Part shown: positions 55,805 through 64,000 of the stretch, in pieces
How the letters are laid out: each line of letters begins with the position of its first letter
Numbering within the stretch: the first letter of the stretch is position 1
Source: Histoplasma ohiense
Lineage: Eukaryota > Ascomycota > Eurotiomycetes > Onygenales > Ajellomycetaceae
Direction of reading: 5' to 3'
Assembly (NCBI GenBank): GCA_017607445.1
Contig: JAEVHH010000001.1
Coordinates: 5,766,001 to 5,830,000, forward strand
DNA: 64,000 bases
Notes under the pieces: model-generated
Told to the model about the DNA's origin: nothing
What the model saw: only the letters and a program-made list of their open reading frames with translations
Database searches by the model: none
Made by a program: the position numbers and the translations under genes

Positions 55805-58009
55805 TGCAATGGCAAAATCACTCGGGATACAACCTGCACTTAATTTAAATAAAGTCTGCCTGATGCATTAGGCCTGGAGTGTGAGACCCGCACCGAGCAC
55901 GAACCGTTGCATGAAAGCCGACTTGATCCTGTGGCTCCAGCCTAGATTACCGGTTGCCTCAGCCATTGACATGCAGGAGGTCTACAGTCCGTGGTTTGGC
56001 TAGAGGAGGTTGGAGCATGGCTTGGATGTTGTTGGGGCTGACTAATCTGGCGCAGCCGCTGGTTGCCATTCCCGCCGAGCCACCTGCACTAGTATAATAT
56101 CTATGATACTGCATCTTGAGGGCGACTACTAGTATATACTATCATTGTCTACCAGATCATATATCGGGTGCTTCAGAAAAGTGAATCGCAAGAGGCGTAA
56201 CCAGACCTCATCACCTGTTATGTGGATACCGATTATGTCGATTCGCAAACAAGATACTTCTTTGCGGGTTCATTAGTGGAAGACTGGCCTCAATTTGTCA
56301 CCTAAAGGTTATCTGGGCTTGATGGGCGTGCTGTGGTCGCAAACGGACTCGATCGCTGGCTGGAATTTGTCCGCTAAAATGTCAGTATATCCTGCCCAAT
56401 ATTCTTGCCAGGGAATCTATTCTGATTTTGGATTGGGTTTCCTTTCCCCTGCGTTGAAGGACTAAACGCAGTATAAGTGGTCTCCATAATTATATTTTCA
56501 AGAAAGGAGAACATTTTGGCATTCAATGTATGGTCTGTCAATAATAGCGGCAAGGATACCTACCCCATGGAATCCGATGTCTCAGACGGGCTGGGCAAAT
56601 GGGATCCTCTTCACGACGGTTGAAATATCCGAGCATCGAAAACGGGTGAAGGAAAATGCTAACTAATAATATTGATGGGCTCCACCCTAGCTTGGTTCCT
56701 AATAAATCAGCCCTGTAATTCGAATTTGAGCGGTAGGCCCTGGAGTAATGCAAGCCGTGATGATTTTCTTTTCAAACAGGAGAATCTGGGGTTCAGGGAT
56801 GCGGCAGATCTCGATGGCTCCCCAATGCAACACCATTTCCAACACCATTTCATTTTAACACCTTGGACCTCGAATTCATGAAGCATTATTACTCGCGAGT
56901 TTCAAGCCACTGCCTGAGTTACTCGCTACCTGGACCGTCACCCAGCATCTCTGTATATCGATTCTCCAATGCCGGAAAGTTCGAGAACAAAGGGGCCATT
57001 TCCGAGAGAACCTTTGGGGGGACATTGCTCTTGACATGGTAGTTAGTTAGCCTTGGATCGGCCACAATCTATAAATTTGCATTTTCCCTGTACTCTAACT
57101 TTATATCTCAGCAGCAGCGACAAACAACCTGAGCTTGAATGGACGCCACCACTGGAAACGGGTGTTTGGATTGTTCCTCTCGTATTCACCTACATTTTCG
57201 AAAGCACTTGGATTTCACAACGATCTTACTTTGGCATGCATCGTATTGGATTTAGTTTCGCGAAATCTACTCTATCAAGAAGGACCGCCGACAGCTGAAC
57301 CTGGAATAGAATTTGCCTGCTCTGAGAACGGATAGCACAAAATTTGATGAATTGAAAGAATAGGGGGTTGTGAAGATTACATGCTAGAGCCAGTTGATGC
57401 AACAACCTTGTCATTGTCTCGGGACAGTGTGACGCTTGATTTCCTCAAGGTTGCTGAGCATAAGCCGTCCAAGCTATTGTTGGAAGTACCCCATCATTAT
57501 CTCCCTCTGGCAAATGTTACCATCCATCACAAAACCCGCCATTTCCTCTGCATCATTGGTTCGTCTTCTAATAATGCCGGAGATCATGTCGTTGCAATGG
57601 TGGACCAGAGTTTGATGCCGTCACATGATCGACCCTCCAAATTCTGTTAGGCCACTGGGGCAAAAGAGCTCTCTCACACCAGCGCCGTGTTGGTAGTAGA
57701 GGGGACGAACCAATCCAAAACCCCCCAACAAATTCTTCCAGAAAGGAAAAAGGGGTCGCTAAGCCAATCAATGTCAGGTCAGACCTTAGCCGGCTCAGCT
57801 GCGTACGGAGAACCCGCTGTAAAGTTTCTGCAGCTTTGTTCTCTTAGCGGCGGCCGTCATCGACTAGCGCGCTCTTTTCTCGCCCACTGGAGTCCTCACC
57901 TTGGCTGCTGCCCGCTAGTACGTCAGATCGTCTTCTGAGACGCTGAGGGCAATTTCAAAAAGTTTCACAGCCAGGCTGCAAAAACTTGAAATCGGGTTTG
58001 TTAACTAGT

Positions 58010-58018
58010 TACGGAGTA
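58010..58018. repeat. TACGGAGTA half-palindrome
   Basis: Half of the 16-bp palindrome seen at 55789. Confidence 0.6.
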
Positions 58019-58998
58019 GTGGTAAGCAGACTTATTAAACCCCTGCACATGGGGCTTCTCCTGACTTATCTCTTTATAGTAAAGTCACTAGCTGCTGTGA
58101 TCTCCTCTCAAGGATGAGAAGCCACGTTGATAAGGCGGTGAGATGCATATCATCTACCGGATTTTCAGAGCTAACTTCATGAAGAAGACTAATAATGAAG
58201 AAGAGTGGTTTCAGCCCAATGAAAATACGGTACAAGTGGAGGGGATCTCGTTTCACGCATACGAAAATATTAACCTCTTAAAAATTGTTTTCCACAATCA
58301 ATCTCGGTTTCTGACACCCTTGCTCAAACTCTCATATTTCTTCATCTACACCGGTATTTTGATAGCGATGAAAACTTGCAAGCAACGAGGAAATTACGAC
58401 TAACCACACAGCGCCATCCAATGCTCGTCGGCTGGACGATCCGACCAATCCCGGAAGTTACACCGTATATCCAAAACAATGAATAAGTTACACAGAAAAA
58501 AAGTGGCAGCACTTGTCCGCTCCCAGGGTTTCACCACCTGATTTCTCCATTTTATTTATTTCTTTTGAAGGGCGTCTGGCCTGCATCAGGCACCGAAAGA
58601 ATTCCGTTCTGCAATCTGTCAGGGGAAATTAGTGTTTACTTCCTCCGAGATTCGTCGCAACATCTGCCAGCAAAACATTGATTGGCCAGTCGATGTTCAG
58701 ACACCTCTATGACGGGAGTCCCACATCTCAACCACAAAGCGGAGTACAGGAATCAAGGAAGGCCTCTCTTTCAAGCCGCGAGGGCACTTTCCATAGCGTT
58801 GTCTAGCACAATCGAGGGGTTTCGGAGCGCCAATTTTGATGCAAGCTTGGCCAATGTGTCAGAAGCGAAAGATAGGAGTGCATGAATTAATTTAAAGGCT
58901 GTTTAACTCGGCTATTTCTGCCATCTGGCCCAACACGCGATGGTAAAGTACACTTTGAATTTCAAATACTGGACATTTTCTACTATTACTCAGGCATG

Positions 58999-59007
58999 TA
59001 CTCCGTA
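58999..59007. repeat. TACTCCGTA half-palindrome
   Basis: The opposite half of the 16-bp palindrome at 55789, followed by CAGTAC. Confidence 0.6.
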
Positions 59008-61845
59008 CAGTACAGCCCATGCATCCACTGACATTTTGAGCCGTCTTGGGCTTTAACTGTATGGTGTTCAACCGTTATTGCTCCGTTTTGACCCATCTTT
59101 ATGTCGGGAGGTATTCACGTTGAGAGGGCTATTCACTGGGCAGCACATACGTGACTGAAATAGGTATAAGCCTCGCTCTATGTTTAGTTACTATTACATG
59201 CAATGTCGTCTACGCGAATACACATGGGTACAAGGGATGATCAGATATCAGAAATACACTGGGTGAAGTTGACAATTGACAATGGACTGATACCTCGCAC
59301 CAAGGGGAGGTCTTTTAGGATTTGTGATCGGAATCCGATGTTCAGACTTGAAAGTATGTTCCCCTGGCTTCCAGGCAATCGATTTAGCACACTCAGTCTT
59401 TGTGAATGACGACGACGTAGCTATTTTCGGGCCCGAGGAAGTACGGGGGGACCTTTGAGTTTAAGGGCTTTGGTTGATAATCCGTTGGCATCCAGAAACG
59501 AAACGCGCCTCCATACCGCCTCATTCACTTTGATTTTTTCCAGTTTCGATTATATCCATGGATATAGCTGGCAGCATAGTAAATGTTTGAGGGAATAGTG
59601 GACTACAGCTTGGGCTGCGGTTTTGTTAGAGATGCCGGCTCGGGAGGTTGGATTCTCATCGATAGAGGTCTCAGCACGGGGAGCGGGATTGAAGTAACAA
59701 AGTCAATGTTTACCTTTTTGACGAGTTTCACGTTGACCGTGTCGGATTCAAAGTCGTGGTGCTGCTGTAGTAGGATATGTCGATTGAACGACAGGTCCAG
59801 TATCCTTATATATAAAACTTGGATCTGTATGAATAAGGAGTTTTGGAAAGCGAGATGCCATTCAATATGGCGAAGTCCCAGTCACAATCGCAACCCCTTC
59901 CCCAATAGCGCATTAGATCATCGTTTTATTGAAGTTGCCAGTGCGAACCAGGCTCAAAGAGAACGTAGTGAAATGCAATAGAAACCGCGCCGCCGAACTC
60001 TTCTGGGTTTAAAACGGACAACACTGATCTAGCTTACATGAAATAAAAAAGTATGTTTACGGAGGTTAGTTTGCGTAGAGAAATATGTGTTTGTCGGATT
60101 CATTTTGTCTATCCGAGCTCATCTCACACTCCCAAAAACGATTTCCATCCCAAGTGCCAAGAATATATCAAGTAGGTTGAATAGACATTTACATTCCGAA
60201 ACATTCATCTGTCTGATCAAATTAACATAGAGGAAGTGCTCTCTCATGCCCTGTCTGGGAAAACGAACCCATCCCCACACTAGCATGTATTGCGAAGCTA
60301 TTGTGGAGTTTATTTCACGGAAAGTAACCGAGTTCCATGAGGAGGTGACATTTTGGCGACTAGCCAAGATTCGTTCGTCCGTCCGAGAGCGGGCCTCTGT
60401 GGATAATGTGGCTTTATGCATCGTCAGAGGACGATTGTGGCATTGATTCTGATCTAAGAAAGGCCCGGTGGCAGTAAACAGGTTGCAATCCATCGGGCAA
60501 ATTTTTGTTCCCATCCTGTCGATAGGGTACAGATGCCGGGTTGACGGCAGAGTATACATACCGCGTGGCGGTTGGTGTGCGATATTCTTTCTGTGAAGCG
60601 GGATGTGTACGCATCAGCCGATACCGAAATGGATGTGAACTCAAGCCGAATGCGCGATGTCGCGGGCATGTTCAATTTGTATTTCTCTTGTCGGTTGGTA
60701 GGATGAACTGAGACGAAAAAATAGGCTTCGGTAAAAATGTAGGAGAAATGTAGGCGACGAAGTTAGGATTCCACGGAGCCCATGCTGGGTTGGCTGCTCT
60801 CCCACCACCCGACCCTAGATGGAACCAAAATATGGCGACCGGAATATGCATGAGGTATCGAGAGAGAACAATGACTAGCATACTCCAAGCATGATGCTCG
60901 GCACCTCAAAGAAAAGAGACTCGGAGGGATTAAAAGACTCGGGGATATGTAGGAATATAAGGGAGACATTGGGGTGAGTCTGAAGACTCTTGAGGGTTTC
61001 ATGACAAGATGTGGAATGGGCGAGAGGTTCTTCAAGATAAAGGATGTAGAGAAAGAAGCGCCGTGGTTCTGACGCCGTCGATTTTAGGACCAGAATATTG
61101 ACATTTATGCTCAAAGAGTTTGTGAGTCCGCCCGGTTGCTTGTATATCTGTTGTTGTGGGAATCTCCAAACGAGGCAGATACAGGTTCCAATTGTAATTC
61201 AAAAAGATATACATCGAGACAGGCGGATACCAATTCGGAAGGATAGGGCAGACATGGAATGAAACATCTTCGACTTGGGCTTGGTAACTCTTCTTCTTGA
61301 ATGTAGAAGTTGGTTTGTAAGTTGGTTAAGGATGGAAAAATGTTGGTACATATTGTGGGTTGATCTTTGCATTTTCAATTCGGATCATGCGTGAGGATAA
61401 AAGGAAGTGGCTGCAGAGGAGAAGTGAGGTATTCAAACCCTTTCTGGAATTTTCTGTGAGAGAATCACAGTGGCATTGCGTAATCGAAATCTAAATTCTA
61501 GGAATAGCTAGCTATTCCCAATATTCCTGGGAGGGCTGTTCCCTTTGTTTTGGAATCCTCTCGTCACATCATCCCATGTATGATATTATAGTCATCGAGG
61601 AAAACAAGAACATTTGTTGATTCCACGGTTAAGTGGTGGGTTTGGAAATGAAATTATTCTCTATTACTCTCCGAAGCCGTCAACAAGCCGCGCGTAGGTG
61701 GATAAGAAACGAAAAAAAGTTATATGGAAAATGTTTGATATACAGGTTCGCGCTAAGGGAAAAGGGGGGGAAGGGGGGTAAAAGTATGAGTCTAATACAG
61801 GAGAAAAGAGAAGTGGAAAATGCGCGACAAACGGTAACGATTCCT

Positions 61846-62866
61846 TCACCGTCTGACCCAGGCGGGCATCTTTCTGGCTTTCAAATGACCATGCTTCTTC
61901 CTCTCGACTTGTCGAGGATCCGTCGAGATACAACCGGCTAAATGGAAAGAAAGCAGTCAGCGGAAGGGATTCTAGCCCATACAGCCGTACAAGGATGGTT
62001 AGGTAATGTATCAACATACCTTTCCTCAGGATTGGCTTCATCGATGGCTCATGAACCAATAGAGCCTTCCCCAGAGCAACGGTAATAGCTTCTGCTTGAC
62101 CCGTAACACCACCACCTCGCGTGACAGCAAAAACGTTATATTTGTCCAACCGATTCGTCGCCCTTAAAGGCCAGAGAGCACTCTCCCTGTCGTGGACGCG
62201 AGGGAAGACCTGGACAATGTTTTTGCCATTGATTAGCACTTTCCCTTCGCCCTCAACCAACCACACTGTCGCATGCGATGTTTTTCGTCTGCCAACGCCT
62301 CTAGCCCTGCCCATCTCATCGAGCTTCTTGGGGACAATTTTCTGCTGGTAGGGATCGCCAGGTCGTGTGAAAGTTTTGAGGATATCTTTCACTTCCTGGG
62401 GCACCTTGTCCGGTTGGATCTGGTTTAATCTGGAAAGAATCTTCTGGAGCTGGCGATATTTGGCAGCAGGCACCTCCTCATTTATTGCATTTTTGTAATC
62501 TGAATGTTTAAGAAATGCCGTCCGTGGTGCTTCACCTGCAGGGACAGTAGGTAGCATGAAGTATTTACTGTGTATCTGTTCCAGCTTCAACACATGGTCG
62601 ATAAATTTCGGAGTTCCGGTAAAATAGGCAGGCGAAGCAGGGAGAATACGTTGGGGGGTAGTTTTCAGTTTCGTCGTGTCAATTGGAGGAGCAGCGGTGA
62701 TTTCAACTTGTTGCTCGGGTGATGTCGATAATGAGCGTCTTTGAGACTGCGGATGTGTCGTGGTCGCGGATAGACATGTTGTGCGGGAGAGGTGAGCTTC
62801 CCGTCGAAAGCTATTCTGCGCGGATCTGAGAGCGCGAGCAACACAGCTCGGCCCTTGCCATGCCAT
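61846..62866 (-). CDS. MRPS9: Mitochondrial small-subunit ribosomal protein uS9m (MRPS9)
   Basis: Component of the mitochondrial 37S ribosomal subunit; its C-terminal tail should reach the P-site tRNA as in bacterial S9. Exons 62020-62866 and 61846-61937, with an 82-bp intron; product 312 aa. The N-terminus (MAWQGPSCVARALRSAQNSF, many Arg/Ser and few acidic residues) looks like a mitochondrial targeting sequence. The S9 domain starts GRARGVGRRKTSHATVWL (186-203) with LINGKNIVQVFPRV, then NVFAVTRGGGVTGQAEAI and ALGKALLVHEP. Exon 2 gives AGCISTDPRQVERKKHG, then the basic end HLKARKMPAWVRR. Reading past the donor instead would replace this tail, so the intron is essential. It diverges from the EF1-gamma gene. 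Confidence 0.94.
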
Positions 62867-63142
62867 TGTAAAGGATCGGCCTGTGAGAAATTATATTAAA
62901 TTGTTATTTGACGCTATCCTCCTCCTCGTTGTTATTCTCTTCTTGGATTTTTTCAATCATTGAAAGGAGAGTATATCACGTGCTTACCAGCCGCGAATTT
63001 AGTTTCTCCGCTCCGAAGGCGGGCCCAAACAGGCAATTTTTTCAACACGAAAACTTTAAACTTTTCTCTCCACAACCAACACCAACATCCTCGTCTCCTC
63101 CCTCCCACTGCAGAACATTTCAATCCTTCTGTGGTTTCCAAG
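62867..63142. promoter_or_regulatory. Divergent promoter between MRPS9 and EF1-gamma
   Basis: A 276-bp region shared by a mitochondrial and a cytosolic translation gene, with CACGTG at 62977-62982 in the context ATCACGTGCT near its centre. Confidence 0.5.
62977..62982. promoter_or_regulatory. CACGTG (E-box) in the MRPS9 / EF1-gamma promoter
   Basis: Context ATCACGTGCT, about 110 bp from the MRPS9 start and 160 bp from the EF1-gamma start. A six-base match only. Confidence 0.35.
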
Positions 63143-64000
63143 ATGGCTTTCGGCACAATTTACGGGTTCCCTGTAAGTATTATCCCTGAGTCAGGCGTGC
63201 TCTCCTGGCATCTACCCTTGTGTTTTGTTGCTTGCTGAAGCAAGGAGGGGCTGTTGAGACCACAACTGAGCACCACAACTGAGCACCACTAACAAGTCTT
63301 CGCCTCAAGGACAATCCTCGCACCACTGCGTGCCGGATAGCAGCCAAGGCTAACAACCTCGACGTCAAACTCGTTGATAAGACATCTGTTAAGCCTGCTG
63401 AGTATGAGAAGTTCAATGCTCTCAACAAGATCCCCACTTTCGTGGGCGCCAATGACTACGTCTTGACTGAGTGCATTGCCATTGCTATTTACCGTTTGTA
63501 TCCCCCGCTCCCCACTTGTTGCGATTGTATAGATTCCTTCCCGAGTATACGTGCATACATACACACAAACATATTTTATATGATGAGTCATATTATCATT
63601 CAGTTATCCCTGACAGAATTGTTTTGCTGTTGACTACTTTGAACTCTGATCCCACTTGTATTTTTTTCTTGTCTTTTTTTTAAAAAAGAAAAACAATGTG
63701 CAGCCTTTGTCCCTTTGGACTGAGATGCCTATGTCCCTCGGATTCGTATCCATGACTGACGTTTCAAATTACTGTAGTCGCATCCCAAAATGAGAAGACC
63801 ACCCTTCTAGGCAAGACGAAGCAGGACTATGCTTCGATCCTTCGCTGGATGTCGTTCGCCAACAGCGAACTTGTCCCTACTCTTGGTGGTTGGTTCCGTC
63901 CTCTTGTTGGACGTGACCCATACAACAAGGCCTCCGTTGAGACTAGTTCCAAGGCTGCTCTAAAGGCCTTTGCCCTTCTCGAGAAGCACCTTACCACTAA
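63143..64000 (+). CDS. Translation elongation factor 1-gamma, N-terminal part (runs off the right edge)
   Basis: Subunit of the eEF1B guanine-nucleotide exchange complex, which recharges eEF1A during elongation. Exon 1 is 63143-63172 (MAFGTIYGFP), exon 2 is 63310-63493, and exon 3 starts at 63778 and continues past the window; introns are 137 and 284 bp. Exon 2 gives the GST-N-like fold: DNPRTTACRIAAKANNLDV, then FNALNKIPTFVGANDYVLTE with the usual cis-Pro region. Exon 3 gives LASQNEKTTLLGKTKQDYA, SILRWMSFANSELVPTLGGW, FRPLVGRDPYNK and ALKAFALLEKHL, the GST-C helices. The C-terminal EF1G domain is not in the window. The first donor follows a highly conserved GFP. No in-frame stop or break is seen. 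Confidence 0.93.

Larger units (their letters stand above)
53611..61845. other. 8.2 kb gene-poor block
   Basis: The longest stretch without a recognisable gene. ORFs are all below 150 codons and lack known motifs; the largest are 60119-60559 (minus, 146 codons) and 59583-59981 (plus, 132 codons). No reverse transcriptase, transposase, LTR or tandem array is apparent by eye. A perfect TACGGAGTA-type palindrome and two half copies lie between 55.8 and 59.0 kb. Intron-like signals occur (a CTAAC...CAG acceptor near 57097-57113), but I could not join them into a credible protein. Possibly decayed elements or non-coding transcription units. Confidence 0.5.

Noticed and set aside
56877..57650. Possible small spliced gene (ORFs near 56877, 57135 and 57381 with a CTAAC...CAG acceptor near 57113)
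   Set aside because: The donor candidate (GTAGTT) is weak, the frames do not join into a continuous protein, and no family is recognisable.
59583..59981. Plus-strand ORF of 132 codons
   Set aside because: No domain, odd Cys/Ser-rich composition, no neighbouring exons.
60119..60559. Minus-strand ORF of 146 codons in the gene-poor block
   Set aside because: No recognisable motif and no supporting splice sites or partner exons. ORFs of this length can occur by chance in this composition. Retained only as a note in the block description.

Overview
The window is nuclear DNA of a filamentous ascomycete fungus (Pezizomycotina). The genes are single-copy and close together on both strands. They are broken by short GT-AG introns, mostly 55-280 bp, with CTAAC-type branch sites, and their products are typical fungal housekeeping proteins. 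The protein style (long Ser/Pro/Gln-rich tails, a fungal GHKL-ATPase of about 1770 residues, a LaeA-like methyltransferase) and TACGGAGTA/TACTCCGTA intergenic motifs suggest Eurotiomycetes, perhaps Onygenales. That placement is inference only.

I rebuilt 22 protein genes exon by exon. All reading frames close across the proposed junctions. Left part, 0-18 kb: VPS68 (cut by the window edge), SLD7, VPS55, the proteasome alpha subunit PRE5, a LOG-family phosphoribohydrolase, MED6, an RNA-silencing-type RNA-dependent RNA polymerase, and the bifunctional p-aminobenzoate synthase. Middle, 18-46 kb: the giant GHKL ATPase divergent from TRAPPII subunit TRS120, an ABHD/EHT1-type alpha/beta hydrolase, LOC1, the complex I LYR subunit NDUFA6/NUO-14.8, RPC19, KAE1, a RKM4/SETD6 SET-domain methyltransferase, EPL1 of NuA4, and calcineurin B. 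Right part, 46-64 kb: a 12-exon LaeA-like methyltransferase, a conserved fungal protein of unknown function, an 8.2 kb stretch in which I see no gene, then mitochondrial uS9m divergent from elongation factor 1-gamma (cut by the right edge).

Several genes share processes. VPS68 and VPS55 encode the two partners of one endosomal sorting complex and lie about 3 kb apart with only SLD7 between them. PRE5, MED6, RPC19, EPL1 and LOC1 serve protein turnover, transcription, chromatin and ribosome assembly. KAE1, RKM4, uS9m and EF1-gamma serve translation. There is no plasmid, phage, CRISPR or intact transposon, and I recognised no rRNA or tRNA gene.

The points I would look at first are: a calcineurin B intron whose donor reads GG instead of GT, inside the first EF-hand; a zinc-peptidase-like HExxHxxxxxH motif at the C-terminus of the GHKL ATPase; the VPS68/VPS55 linkage; very small exons, including terminal coding exons of 11 and 12 nt; and the gene-free 53.6-61.8 kb block.
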